Shown here: positions 51,068-60,489 of the stretch, piece after piece
How positions within the stretch are numbered: the first letter of the stretch is position 1
Layout: each line of letters starts with the position of its first letter
NCBI RefSeq assembly: GCF_003253115.1
Contig: NZ_QEQF01000008.1
Coordinates: 1 to 64,000 of the forward strand
Source: Haemophilus_A paraphrohaemolyticus_A
GTDB lineage: Bacteria; Pseudomonadota; Gammaproteobacteria; Enterobacterales; Pasteurellaceae
Reading direction: 5' to 3'
DNA: 64,000 nucleotides
The notes under the pieces: model-generated
Told to the model about the DNA's origin: nothing
Seen by the model: the letters and a program-made list of their open reading frames with translations, nothing else
Databases searched by the model: none
Translations under genes and position numbers: made by a program

Positions 51068-53353
51068 ATGAAATTACAATCTCTCATTAAACAACACCAA
51101 CTCGGCTTACTTTTCCAACAAGGCAATTTTGGCTTAGAAAAGGAGAGCCAACGTATTGATAAAAATGGCAATATCGTCACCACGCCTCACCCTGCGGCGT
51201 TTGGCAATCGTTCCTACCACCCCTATATTCAAACCGATTTTGCAGAAAGCCAGCTTGAGCTGATTACCCCACCAAATGGCAAGCTTGAAGACAGCCTGCG
51301 TTGGCTTTCTGCGATTCACGAAGTTGTTTTACGTTCTTTGCCTGAAAATGAATTCATTTTTCCGTTTAGTATGCCAGCAGGCTTGCCACCTGAAAGTGCG
51401 ATTCAAGAAGCCCAGCTCGATAATGTAGAAGACGTAAAATATCGCGAACATCTCTCGAAAAATTATGGCAAATATAAGCAGATGGTGAGCGGTATTCATT
51501 ACAACTTCCAGCTTTCGCCTGAATTTGTGAAAGCAGTGTTCAGCTTACAAAATGAGTATACGGAACTCAAAGATTTCCAAAACGCCTTATATATGAAATT
51601 GGCGAACAACTTCCTGCGTTATCAATGGATTTTGGTTTATCTGCTTGCGGCAACGCCAATGGTGGAAGCGAATTATTTTTCGCGAAATGGTGTTGAAAAT
51701 TCACCGCTTGCAGCGGAGCAATTGGTGCGAAGTCTACGCTCTAGCCCTTACGGTTATGTTAATTCGCCTGATGTGGTGGTGAACCACGACAGCCTTGAAA
51801 GCTATGTGGAAACCTTAGAAGAACAAGTGAAAGCGGGTCGCCTGATTGCGGAAAAAGAGTTCTATTCCAACGTGCGTTTGCGTGGAGCTAAAAAAGCTCG
51901 CGAATTGCTAGAAAAAGGCGTGCAATATGCAGAATTTCGTCTTTTCGATTTAAATCCGCTGGAGCCGTATGGCATTAGCTTGGCAGATGCGAAATTTATC
52001 CACAGCTTCTTGCTTGGAATGCTTTGGCTGGATGAAACAAGCGGTCAAAAAGCGGTGGAACTTGGCAAACAGCGTTTGTATCAAGTTGCCCTTGAAGATC
52101 CGCGTGAACCAACGACGTTCCAAGCAGAAGGCGAAGCAGTGTTACATCAAATTATCAAGATGTTGAAAACCATCAATGCAGACGAAAGTGCGGTCAAAAC
52201 TGCAGAAGAAAAATTGGCACAGCTTGCTGATCCGAGCCAAACGGTAAACGGCAAATTACTCAAAGCGATTGAACAAGCTGGCAGTTATAAAGCCTTAGGA
52301 GCGAAGCTAGCACAACAATATAAAGCCCAAGCTTTTGAGCGTTTTTATGCGCTTTCTGCATTCGACAATATGGAGCTTTCCACCCAAGCGTTGCTATTCG
52401 ATTTGATTCAACAAGGTATCAACACCGAAATTCTGGACGAAAACGATCAGTTCCTTGCCCTTAAATTTGGCGATCATCTCGAATACGTCAAAAATGGTAA
52501 TATGACCAGCCACGACCAATACATCTCGCCGCTGATTATGGAAAACAAAGTGGTGACTAAAAAAGTGTTAGCGAAAGCAGACTTTAACGTGCCAAAAAGT
52601 GTGGAATTTACCAGTGTGGAACAAGCAGTGGCACACTATCCGTTGTTTGAAGGCAGATCGGTGGTGATTAAGCCGAAATCGACCAACTACGGCTTAGGCA
52701 TTACGATTTTCCAACAAGGCGTAACCAACCGCGAAGATTTCGCTAAAGCGATTGAAATTGCTTTCCGCGAAGATAAAGAAGTGATGGTGGAAGATTATTT
52801 GGCTGGCACAGAATATCGTTTCTTCGTGCTAGGTGATGAAACCTTGGCGGTATTACTCCGCGTGCCTGCGAATGTTGTGGGCGACGGAGTGCAAACAGTG
52901 CGTGAATTAGTGGCAGCGAAAAATACCGATCCACTGCGAGGCGATGGATCCCGTTCGCCACTGAAAAAAATAGCCTTGGGCGATATTGAATTATTACAGC
53001 TCAAAGAGCAAGGTTTAACGCCAGAGAGCGTGCCTGCAAGCGGTAAAATTGTGCAGCTACGTGCCAATTCCAACATCAGCACGGGCGGCGACTCTATTGA
53101 TATGACCGACCAAATGCACGAAAGCTACAAACAACTTGCCGTAGGCATCGCCCACGCCATGGGTGCAAAAGTGTGTGGAGTGGATTTAATTATTCCTGAT
53201 CTCACTAAACCTGCCGAGCCGTCGCTTAGCTCGTGGGGCGTGATTGAAGCCAACTTCAACCCAATGATGATGATGCACATCTTCCCTTATCAAGGTAAAT
53301 CCAGAAGATTGACCAAGAATGTGATTAAGATGTTGTTTCCGGAAGTGAAATAG
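51068..53353 (+). CDS. gshAB: Bifunctional glutamate--cysteine ligase / glutathione synthetase
   Basis: Fusion enzyme that makes glutathione from glutamate, cysteine and glycine. With the ATG at 51068 (MKLQSLIKQHQLG, AAAAGG upstream) the protein has 761 residues, close to the Pasteurella multocida enzyme. The first about 450 residues are the ligase domain (FGLEKESQRI, QTDFAESQLELIT). The rest is an ATP-grasp domain resembling D-Ala-D-Ala ligase (VVIKPKSTNYGLGI, VEDYLAGTEYRFFVL, GVIEANFNPMM). The 12 upstream in-frame codons are not family-like. Confidence 0.96.
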   Translation: MKLQSLIKQHQLGLLFQQGNFGLEKESQRIDKNGNIVTTPHPAAFGNRSYHPYIQTDFAESQLELITPPNGKLEDSLRWLSAIHEVVLRSLPENEFIFPFSMPAGLPPESAIQEAQLDNVEDVKYREHLSKNYGKYKQMVSGIHYNFQLSPEFVKAVFSLQNEYTELKDFQNALYMKLANNFLRYQWILVYLLAATPMVEANYFSRNGVENSPLAAEQLVRSLRSSPYGYVNSPDVVVNHDSLESYVETLEEQVKAGRLIAEKEFYSNVRLRGAKKARELLEKGVQYAEFRLFDLNPLEPYGISLADAKFIHSFLLGMLWLDETSGQKAVELGKQRLYQVALEDPREPTTFQAEGEAVLHQIIKMLKTINADESAVKTAEEKLAQLADPSQTVNGKLLKAIEQAGSYKALGAKLAQQYKAQAFERFYALSAFDNMELSTQALLFDLIQQGINTEILDENDQFLALKFGDHLEYVKNGNMTSHDQYISPLIMENKVVTKKVLAKADFNVPKSVEFTSVEQAVAHYPLFEGRSVVIKPKSTNYGLGITIFQQGVTNREDFAKAIEIAFREDKEVMVEDYLAGTEYRFFVLGDETLAVLLRVPANVVGDGVQTVRELVAAKNTDPLRGDGSRSPLKKIALGDIELLQLKEQGLTPESVPASGKIVQLRANSNISTGGDSIDMTDQMHESYKQLAVGIAHAMGAKVCGVDLIIPDLTKPAEPSLSSWGVIEANFNPMMMMHIFPYQGKSRRLTKNVIKMLFPEVK

Positions 53354-53362
53354 TGATAACAA

Positions 53363-53393
53363 AAAGTGTGGTTACAAACCACACTTTATTTTT
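53363..53393 (+). terminator. gshAB terminator
   Basis: AAAGTGTGGTT (53363-53373) and AACCACACTTT (53377-53387) are perfect 11-bp arms followed by ATTTTT. Confidence 0.88.
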
Positions 53394-53404
53394 GGTAAAA
53401 CCCC

Positions 53405-53690
53405 TTCCCCATTCCTCGATTAAAGCGGGATTTGAAAGCTTATCGTAAATTGACACATCAAATAAATAGGCGTATGAGCTGCGCCTAAAGCATCTTGAAT
53501 ACGATATAGTTTTTCTTGGTTTAACGCTTGCCCTTTTAACGTGAAATCAATATCAAAACCTTCACGGTAATTTCCTTTTACGCGAGAGCCATAAATAATT
53601 ACTTGCTCGATTTCAGGATATTGTGCAAATACATCTAAAATTGCTTGCGTGGAGCATTCATTTAATCCTTTGTGACGAAAGCCAATATTG
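53405..53690 (-). pseudogene. Frameshifted MNT-type nucleotidyltransferase
   Basis: On the minus strand one frame reads LNECSTQAILDVFAQYPEIE, then VIIYGSRVKGNYREGFDIDF and LNQEKLYRIQDALGAA. The continuation DVSIYDKLSNPALIEEW lies in another frame, so there is a frameshift near 53460. The GSR...DIDF motif is that of minimal nucleotidyltransferases such as MntA antitoxins. The usual serine before DID is replaced by Phe. No HepT partner gene is adjacent. It is likely a decayed toxin-antitoxin component. Confidence 0.75.
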
Positions 53691-53724
53691 CAAAAAACGC
53701 AATATAAAATCGCAATAATATCAA

Positions 53725-53753
53725 TTTACGCAACCAATTGATTGAACTATACT
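53725..53753 (+). promoter_or_regulatory. ilvC promoter
   Basis: TTTACG (53725-53730) and TATACT (53748-53753) are 17 bp apart; the start codon is 44 bp downstream. GAAGGA lies before the ATG. No leader peptide or attenuator was recognised. Confidence 0.6.
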
Positions 53754-53796
53754 GCCTCCAACTTAAACAAACCCATTTCAAAGAAGGAATGCAAAC

Positions 53797-55281
53797 ATGG
53801 CTAATAACTATTTCAACACATTAAATTTACGTCAAAAATTAGACCAATTGGGTCGCTGCCGTTTTATGGATCGCAGCGAATTCGCAGAGGGTTGCGAAGT
53901 ATTAAAAGGTAAAAAAATCGTGATCGTGGGTTGCGGAGCTCAAGGTTTAAACCAAGGTTTAAATATGCGTGATTCTGGCTTAGATATCGCTTACGCATTA
54001 CGCGCTGAAGCGATTGCAGAAAAACGTGCATCATTCCAACGTGCAACCGAAAACGGTTTCAAAGTTGGCACTTACGAAGAGTTAATTCCAACTGCAGATT
54101 TAGTGGTTAACTTAACCCCAGACAAACAACACTCTAAAGTGGTGGCTGATGTTGTTCCACTGATGAAACAAGGTGCGGCATTCGGTTATTCACACGGTTT
54201 CAACATTGTTGAAGTGGGCGAAGAGATCCGTAAAGACATCACTGTAGTGATGGTAGCACCAAAATGTCCAGGTACTGAAGTGCGTGAAGAGTACAAACGT
54301 GGTTTCGGTGTGCCGACATTAATCGCAGTTCACCCTGAAAATGACCCGAAAGGCGAAGGTATGGCAATCGCGAAAGCGTGGGCATCAGCAACAGGTGGCG
54401 ACCGTGCGGGTGTGTTAGAATCTTCATTCGTAGCAGAAGTAAAATCTGACTTAATGGGTGAGCAAACGATTCTTTGCGGTATGTTACAAGCAGGTTCAAT
54501 CGTGTGCTACGACAAATTAGTGGCAGACGGTAAAGACCCAGCATACGCAGGCAAATTAATCCAATACGGTTGGGAAACCATCACTGAAGCGTTAAAACAA
54601 GGCGGTATTACGCTAATGATGGATCGCTTATCAAACAGTGCGAAAATCCGTGCCTTTGAATTAGCAGAAGAAATTAAAGAACAATTAAACTTCTTATACT
54701 TAAAACATATGGATGACATCATCAGTGGTCACTTCTCTGCAACAATGATGGCAGACTGGGCGAACGGCGACAAAGATTTATTCGCATGGCGTGAAGCCAC
54801 AGGCAAAACTGCATTCGAAAACGCACCAAAAGCAGACGGTATCAAAATTTCTGAACAAGAATACTTCGATAACGGTGTAGTGATGGTTGCAATGGTGAAA
54901 GCAGGCGTAGAAATGGCGTTCGATGCAATGGTAGCAAGCGGCATCTACGAAGAATCTGCATACTATGAGTCATTACACGAATTACCGTTAATCGCCAACA
55001 CTATCGCGCGTAAACGTTTATATGAAATGAACGTGGTAATTTCAGACACCGCAGAATACGGTAACTACTTATTCGCAAACGTAGCAACCCCAATTCTTGC
55101 AGAGCAATTAATTCCAACCTTACAAAAAGGTGACTTAGGCGAGCCAACTCCAGCGGTTGAAATTGATAACGTGTACTTACGCGACATCAACGATGCAATC
55201 CGCAACCACCCTGTTGAGTTAATCGGCCAGGAATTACGTGGTTATATGACAGATATGAAACGTATTGCTGTAGCTGGCTAA
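53797..55281 (+). CDS. ilvC: Ketol-acid reductoisomerase
   Basis: Second step of isoleucine/valine synthesis, NADPH- and Mg-dependent. The 494-residue protein is the long (class II) form, with an N-terminal Rossmann fold (VGCGAQGLNQGLNMRDSG near residue 48) and a duplicated knotted C-terminal domain. It stands alone, not with ilvYD genes. A perfect uptake-signal terminator follows. Confidence 0.96.
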   Translation: MANNYFNTLNLRQKLDQLGRCRFMDRSEFAEGCEVLKGKKIVIVGCGAQGLNQGLNMRDSGLDIAYALRAEAIAEKRASFQRATENGFKVGTYEELIPTADLVVNLTPDKQHSKVVADVVPLMKQGAAFGYSHGFNIVEVGEEIRKDITVVMVAPKCPGTEVREEYKRGFGVPTLIAVHPENDPKGEGMAIAKAWASATGGDRAGVLESSFVAEVKSDLMGEQTILCGMLQAGSIVCYDKLVADGKDPAYAGKLIQYGWETITEALKQGGITLMMDRLSNSAKIRAFELAEEIKEQLNFLYLKHMDDIISGHFSATMMADWANGDKDLFAWREATGKTAFENAPKADGIKISEQEYFDNGVVMVAMVKAGVEMAFDAMVASGIYEESAYYESLHELPLIANTIARKRLYEMNVVISDTAEYGNYLFANVATPILAEQLIPTLQKGDLGEPTPAVEIDNVYLRDINDAIRNHPVELIGQELRGYMTDMKRIAVAG

Positions 55282-55304
55282 TCTAATTAGTAAAACATCC
55301 TAGT

Positions 55305-55342
55305 AAAACCACCGCTTGTTGTGAAACAAGCGGTGGTTTTTT
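55305..55342 (+). terminator. ilvC terminator from inverted uptake signals
   Basis: AAAACCACCGCTTGTT (55305-55320) and AACAAGCGGTGGTTTT (55325-55340) are perfect 16-bp arms with loop GTGA, followed by Ts. Confidence 0.92.
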
Positions 55343-55935
55343 ACTTAATTTCCATCCCATAGCATCTATATAAAATTGCTCCATCTGTATCTGTTCATTT
55401 TTACCATTGCTTGTTATTGAATATAGATAGGTTTGTAGTAGACATCCCTAATAGAACAAAGCATTACTAAAACACAAAAATAACAGATAAAAAAGCAGTA
55501 TTAATTAATGATAAGCGTCAATACTATTTAAAAAGACTTTGCCAACATATCTTGTATCGCCTAGATTAAACATTAAGATTTATGGAAGTGATTGATAAGC
55601 GTATTTCCAGAAGTGCAACTAATCTAAGTTCTTATTAAATCTAATTATTGCCTAAAGAAAAACATTTTATGATGGGTGATACAGAAATATCGTTGAAGAT
55701 GATTTTTCCTACCATTCTTTTAAATTTCTGTATTTAAACAATAAGGGAATTTTTTTATTCACATTGCAAAAATGTGGCTTAGGTTCTTTTACTATAAAAC
55801 TCTAGCATTCTCTTACCAACAATTTTGTCTATTGCTATTCTCTAACTACGATACCCCTCTCGATTGAAGCAAAATAAGCTACATCAAAAAAGCAAGCTCA
55901 AGTCTTGTTATGCATCCCTATATCAATAAAAACCA
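55343..55935. other. AT-rich gene-free stretch
   Basis: About 590 bp with stops in all frames. I see no recognisable coding remnant, RNA gene or repeat. It may be a fully decayed gene or spacer between ilvC and the end of the ribosomal operon. Confidence 0.5.
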
Positions 55936-55972
55936 TAAAAAAAGGTTGATTCTGGAATACCAAAATCAACCT
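55936..55972 (-). terminator. Terminator of the alpha operon
   Basis: AGGTTGATT (55943-55951) and AATCAACCT (55964-55972) pair. On the minus strand TTTTTTTATGG follows. It lies 28 bp downstream of rplQ. Confidence 0.9.
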
Positions 55973-56000
55973 CTAAAAGCTAACTCAATCTGAGTTTAAA

Positions 56001-56384
56001 TTATTCTGTAGCTTCAGCTGAAACTTCAGGACGATCTACAAGCTCAATGTATGCCATTGGAGCATTGTCGCCTGCACGGAAACCACATTTTAAGATGCGA
56101 GTATAACCACCCGCACGTTGTGCAAAACGTGGACCTAATTCATTGAATAATTTAGCAACTGTTTCGATGTTGCGTGTACGAGCAAAAGCTAAACGACGGT
56201 TTGCAACGCTGTCTTCTTTTGCTAAAGTAATTAATGGTTCAACTACACGACGTAACTCTTTAGCTTTAGGCAATGTTGTTTTGATGATTTCGTGTTCAAC
56301 TAAAGAACTTGCCATATTACGGAACATCGCTTGGCGATGGCTGCTGTTACGGTTTAATTGACGTCCACTCTTACGATGGCGCAT
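56001..56384 (-). CDS. rplQ: 50S ribosomal protein L17
   Basis: The 127-residue protein is colinear with E. coli L17 (MRHRKSGRQLNRNSSHRQAM). It is last in the alpha operon, 36 bp after rpoA, and is followed by the operon terminator. Confidence 0.97.
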   Translation of the reverse strand: MRHRKSGRQLNRNSSHRQAMFRNMASSLVEHEIIKTTLPKAKELRRVVEPLITLAKEDSVANRRLAFARTRNIETVAKLFNELGPRFAQRAGGYTRILKCGFRAGDNAPMAYIELVDRPEVSAEATE

Positions 56385-56420
56385 AACCTATTCCTTCTTA
56401 GAAAATCTATTGACCCGAAA

Positions 56421-57410
56421 TTAGTCTTCAGCAATGCTTGCTGGTGGCCAATTTTCAAGGCGCATACCCAGTGATAAGCCACGAGAAGCAAGAACATCTT
56501 TAATCTCTGTAAGTGATTTCTTACCAAGATTAGGCGTTTTTAATAACTCAACTTCTGTACGTTGTACTAAATCACCGATATAGTGAATTGTCTCTGCTTT
56601 CAAACAGTTAGCAGAACGAACTGTTAATTCAAGATCATCAACTGGACGGAGTAAAATCGGATCAAACTCTGGTTTCTCTTCTTTCACTTCTGGTTGACGA
56701 ACATCACGTAAATCAACAAATGCGTCTAACTGTTCAGCTAAAATCGTTGCAGCACGACGAATGGCTTCTTCTGGATCGATTGTGCCATTTGTTTCCATCT
56801 CAATAACGAGTTTATCTAAGTCTGTACGTTGTTCAACACGAGCCGCTTCTACATTATAAGCAATGCGATCAATTGGGCTGAAACGTGCATCTACAAGTAA
56901 ACGACCGATAGGACGATCATCGTCTTGAGTATGTACACGAGCTGATGCTGGTACATAACCACGACCACGTTGTACGCGAATACGCATATTGATGGTCGCA
57001 TTTTTATCTGTCAAATGACAGATAACGTGGTTAGGATTTACAATTTCAACATCACCATCATGTGTAATGTCGCCTGCAGTCACAGGGCCAATTCCAGATT
57101 TAGTCAGTGTCAAAACAATATCATCTTTGTTTTGCACTTTTACCGCTAGACCTTTAAGGTTTAACAATACTTCAAGAATATCTTCTTGTACGCCTTCCTT
57201 GCTGCTGTATTCATGCAATACACCATCAATTTCAACTTCAGTGACGGCACAACCTGGCATTGACGAAAGTAAAATGCGACGGAGTGCGTTACCTAATGTA
57301 TGGCCAAAACCACGTTCTAACGGCTCTAGGGTCACTTTTGCGTGAGTTAAACTAATTTGTTCAATATTCACTAAGTGCGGCTTTAAAAATTCTGTCACAG
57401 AACCCTGCAT
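56421..57410 (-). CDS. rpoA: RNA polymerase subunit alpha
   Basis: Dimerises to start polymerase assembly. The 329-residue protein has the N-terminal domain (FGHTLGNALRRILLSSMPG near 35) and the C-terminal domain from about 250 (LLRPVDDLELTVRSANCLKA, LGKKSLTEIKD) that binds UP elements and activators. Length is the same as in E. coli. It lies between rpsD and rplQ in the usual order. Confidence 0.98.
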   Translation of the reverse strand: MQGSVTEFLKPHLVNIEQISLTHAKVTLEPLERGFGHTLGNALRRILLSSMPGCAVTEVEIDGVLHEYSSKEGVQEDILEVLLNLKGLAVKVQNKDDIVLTLTKSGIGPVTAGDITHDGDVEIVNPNHVICHLTDKNATINMRIRVQRGRGYVPASARVHTQDDDRPIGRLLVDARFSPIDRIAYNVEAARVEQRTDLDKLVIEMETNGTIDPEEAIRRAATILAEQLDAFVDLRDVRQPEVKEEKPEFDPILLRPVDDLELTVRSANCLKAETIHYIGDLVQRTEVELLKTPNLGKKSLTEIKDVLASRGLSLGMRLENWPPASIAED

Positions 57411-57474
57411 TTTATCCTCTCTTTGTTTATAAGCTTACTAATAATTAAATAATATATGTTAAATAAATTAACTA

Positions 57475-58101
57475 TTATTTAGAGTAAAGCTCAACGATCA
57501 GATGTTCATTGATGTCTGCTGATAAATCAGAGCGTTCAGGGGTACGTTTAAATACACCTTCCATTTTAGTTGCATCAACTTCTAACCAAGTTGGTTTTTC
57601 ACGTTGAGTAGCTAATTCTAATGATGCTTTAATACGTGCTTGTTTTTTAGATTTTTCACGAACAGCAACTACATCATCAACAGAAACTTGGAATGAAGGA
57701 ATATTTACTACACGACCGTTTACTACGATAGATTTGTGGCTTACTAATTGGCGTGCTTCAGCACGAGTAGCCGCAAAACCCATACGGTAAACTACGTTAT
57801 CTAAACGACCTTCTAATAATACTAATAAGTTCTCACCCGTATTACCTTTTAAGCGGTTAGCTTCTTTGTAATAGTTACGGAATTGACGCTCTAAGATACC
57901 ATAGATGCGGCGAACTTTTTGTTTTTCACGTAACTGACTACCATAGTCAGATAAACGTGGCTTACGAGCACCGTGTTGACCTGGTGCTACATCAAGTCTA
58001 TTTCTACATTTTGATTCAATCGCACGAACGCCTGATTTTAAGAATAAATCAGTACCTTCACGACGGCTTAGCTTGAGCTTAGGACCCAAATATCTTGCCA
58101 T
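57475..58101 (-). CDS. rpsD: 30S ribosomal protein S4
   Basis: Primary 16S-binding assembly protein and, in E. coli, translational repressor of this operon. The 208-residue protein has the S4 domain near 95-160 (RLDNVVYRMGFAATRAEARQ) and the MARYLGPKLKLSRREGTDLF start. The conserved leader pseudoknot before rpsM suggests that the feedback also works here. Confidence 0.97.
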   Translation of the reverse strand: MARYLGPKLKLSRREGTDLFLKSGVRAIESKCRNRLDVAPGQHGARKPRLSDYGSQLREKQKVRRIYGILERQFRNYYKEANRLKGNTGENLLVLLEGRLDNVVYRMGFAATRAEARQLVSHKSIVVNGRVVNIPSFQVSVDDVVAVREKSKKQARIKASLELATQREKPTWLEVDATKMEGVFKRTPERSDLSADINEHLIVELYSK

Positions 58102-58129
58102 TTTCTTTCTCCAATTATTCTAACGTCAA

Positions 58130-58519
58130 TTATACGCGACGTTTTTTCGGTGGACGACAACCGTTATGAGGAATCGGAGTCACATCTGTAATGTTCGTGA
58201 TACGGAAACCTGCTGCATTTAATGCACGGATTGTTGATTCACGACCTGGACCCGGACCTTTAACCATAACTTCCAAATTCTTTAAACCAAATTCTTTAAC
58301 CATTTCTGCACAACGCTCTGCAGCAACTTGAGCAGCGAATGGAGTTGATTTACGAGAACCACGGAAACCTGAACCACCTGCAGTAGCCCATGCTAATGCA
58401 TTACCTTGACGGTCAGTAATGGTTACGATTGTGTTATTGAAAGATGCGTGGATATGAGCTACGCCATCTGCAATCTGTTTTTTAACGCGCTTACGTGCGC
58501 GAACTGGTGTTTTAGCCAT
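58130..58519 (-). CDS. rpsK: 30S ribosomal protein S11
   Basis: Platform protein of the small subunit. It has 129 residues, with HASFNNTIVTITDRQGN and the C-terminal PHNGCRPPKKRRV intact. It lies 15 bp downstream of rpsM. Confidence 0.98.
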   Translation of the reverse strand: MAKTPVRARKRVKKQIADGVAHIHASFNNTIVTITDRQGNALAWATAGGSGFRGSRKSTPFAAQVAAERCAEMVKEFGLKNLEVMVKGPGPGRESTIRALNAAGFRITNITDVTPIPHNGCRPPKKRRV

Positions 58520-58534
58520 TATTATCTACTCCGA

Positions 58535-58891
58535 TTATTTTTTGATCGGTTTGCGTGGACCCTTACGAGTACGCGCATTAGTCTTAGTACGTTGACCACG
58601 TACTGGTAAACTACGACGATGACGTAAACCACGGTAGCAACCTAGGTCTAAAAGACGTTTGATGCTTAAAGTTACTTCACGACGTAAATCACCTTCGACA
58701 GTAAATTTACCAACTTCTTCACGCAGTTTTTCAATCTGCTCTTCAGACAATTCTCTGATCTTTACATCTTCAGCAATACCCGCCGCAGCACAGATAGCTT
58801 TAGCACGAGTTTTACCGATACCGTAAATTGCAGTTAATGCGATTACAGTGTGTTTTTGATCAGGAATGTTAATGCCTGCAATACGGGCCAC
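58535..58891 (-). CDS. rpsM: 30S ribosomal protein S13
   Basis: Head protein contacting tRNA and the 50S subunit. It has 118 residues and starts MARIAGINIPDQKH. The start codon is GTG, as in E. coli, with the strong site TAGGAG before it; both lie in the S4-repressed leader. It is first in the alpha operon proper. Confidence 0.97.
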   Translation of the reverse strand: MARIAGINIPDQKHTVIALTAIYGIGKTRAKAICAAAGIAEDVKIRELSEEQIEKLREEVGKFTVEGDLRREVTLSIKRLLDLGCYRGLRHRRSLPVRGQRTKTNARTRKGPRKPIKK

Positions 58892-58982
58892 TATGCACTC
58901 CTATTATTTAAAGTTTATTGATATGCTGATCTTGAAAAGCCCGTTTCAGGATACTCAAACAGCATATCAGGACGAATGAGCT
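58892..58982 (-). promoter_or_regulatory. Alpha-operon leader (S4-binding pseudoknot)
   Basis: On the minus strand TTGAGTATCCTGAAACGGGC, then TTTTCA and further on AATAGGAGTGCATAGTG, match the known E. coli alpha-operon RNA leader closely. The enclosing arms GATATGCTG/CAGCATATC keep the stem although the bases differ from E. coli. This RNA is where S4 represses rpsM translation. Confidence 0.88.
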
Positions 58983-59026
58983 GAGCAGTATACCTACTCA
59001 GCGGGTTCTTTGCAAGAAATATACGA

Positions 59027-59140
59027 TTAACCTTGACGTTGTTTGTGTTTAGGATCGCTACAAATTACGCGAACAACACCTTCACGTTTAACAACTTTAC
59101 AGTTACGGCACATTCTTTTAACTGAAGCACGAACTTTCAT
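59027..59140 (-). CDS. rpmJ: 50S ribosomal protein L36
   Basis: A 37-residue protein, MKVRASVKRMCRNCKVVKRE and onward to SDPKHKQRQG. Cys11, Cys14, Cys27 and His33 form an intact zinc site, so this is the zinc-containing form. It lies between secY and the alpha leader as in E. coli. Confidence 0.96.
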   Translation of the reverse strand: MKVRASVKRMCRNCKVVKREGVVRVICSDPKHKQRQG

Positions 59141-59160
59141 TGCTTATCCTTTTTTAAGGG

Positions 59161-60486
59161 CTATTGCCCTAAGCCTTTCAAATTGGCTTTCTTCAACACA
59201 GAGTCATATTGTAAAGACATCATATGACTTTGAACCTGTGCGATGAAATCCATAATAACTACCACTACAATTAATAATGAAGTACCGCCTAATTGGAATG
59301 GCACTTTCCATAATGATGTAATGATATAAGGAACCAAACAAACAAAGGTAATATACAACGCACCGATTAAGGTTAAACGTGTCATTACTCTATCAATATA
59401 ACGCGATGTTTGTTCGCCTGGTCTATAACCTGGTACAAACGCACCTGATTTCTTAAGATTATCCGCTGTATCTCGTGGATTATACTGCATTCCTGTATAA
59501 AAGAAAGCAAAGAAAATCACAGCCATCGTAAATAATACGATGTATAACGGCTGTCCTGGCTGTAGTAATTGAGATAAATCAAATAACCATTCAAAACCTT
59601 CGCTACTTTGACCAAACCACTGCGTAATGCTTGCAGGGAATAAAATGATACTAGAGGCAAAGATTGCAGGAATTACACCTGCCATATTTACTTTTAACGG
59701 TAAATGAGATGATCTTGCAGGTGCCATCATTCTACCTTGTTGGCGACTTGCATAGTTTACCACAATTCTTCTTTGTCCACGTTCAACAAAGACAACGAAA
59801 TATGTTACTGCAAATGCGATAATTGCTATTAGTAGTAAAACAAGGAATGAAATCTCACCTTGTCTCGCTTCTTCAATTGTTTGACCGATTGTTGCTGGAA
59901 GACCTGCAACGATACCTGCAAAGATAATTAAAGAAATACCATTACCGATACCACGCTCTGTAATTTGCTCACCTAACCACATTAAGAACATTGTTCCTGT
60001 TACTAAACTAATTACGGCAGTGATATAGAATAACATGTTCGGATTAGGTACTAATCCTGACAACATATTAGGAAGGGCAATTGAGATACCAATAGACTGA
60101 ATAAATGCTAATAACAAAGTTGCATAGCGTGTATATTTGCTAATTTTACGACGCCCAGCTTCGCCTTCTTTTTTCAATTCAGCTAAAGGTGGGTGAATTG
60201 CTGTCAATAATTGGATAATAATTGACGCAGAGATGTAAGGCATAATACCTAGTGCAAATATAGAAGCTCTGCTTAATGCACCACCAGAGAACATATTAAA
60301 CATATCAATGATGGTGCCTTGTTGTTGTCGAACTAACTCGGATAAAACAGAAGCATCAATGCCAGGAACAGGTATAAAAGAACCGATACGGAATACAATT
60401 AACGCACCTAAAACAAATAATAATCTTGATTTAAGCTCGCCGGTTCCTTTTTGTGTACTACCTTGGTACCCTGGTTGCTTTGCCAT
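59161..60486 (-). CDS. secY: Protein translocase subunit SecY
   Basis: Channel subunit of the SecYEG translocon. The 441-residue protein has ten hydrophobic helices, the plug region after helix 1 (MFNMFSGGALSRASIFALGI) and cytoplasmic loop 5 YPRDTADNLKKSG-like residues (YNPRDTADNLKKSGAFVPG). It is the penultimate gene of the spc operon. Confidence 0.98.
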   Translation of the reverse strand: MAKQPGYQGSTQKGTGELKSRLLFVLGALIVFRIGSFIPVPGIDASVLSELVRQQQGTIIDMFNMFSGGALSRASIFALGIMPYISASIIIQLLTAIHPPLAELKKEGEAGRRKISKYTRYATLLLAFIQSIGISIALPNMLSGLVPNPNMLFYITAVISLVTGTMFLMWLGEQITERGIGNGISLIIFAGIVAGLPATIGQTIEEARQGEISFLVLLLIAIIAFAVTYFVVFVERGQRRIVVNYASRQQGRMMAPARSSHLPLKVNMAGVIPAIFASSIILFPASITQWFGQSSEGFEWLFDLSQLLQPGQPLYIVLFTMAVIFFAFFYTGMQYNPRDTADNLKKSGAFVPGYRPGEQTSRYIDRVMTRLTLIGALYITFVCLVPYIITSLWKVPFQLGGTSLLIVVVVIMDFIAQVQSHMMSLQYDSVLKKANLKGLGQ

Positions 60487-60489
60487 TTA

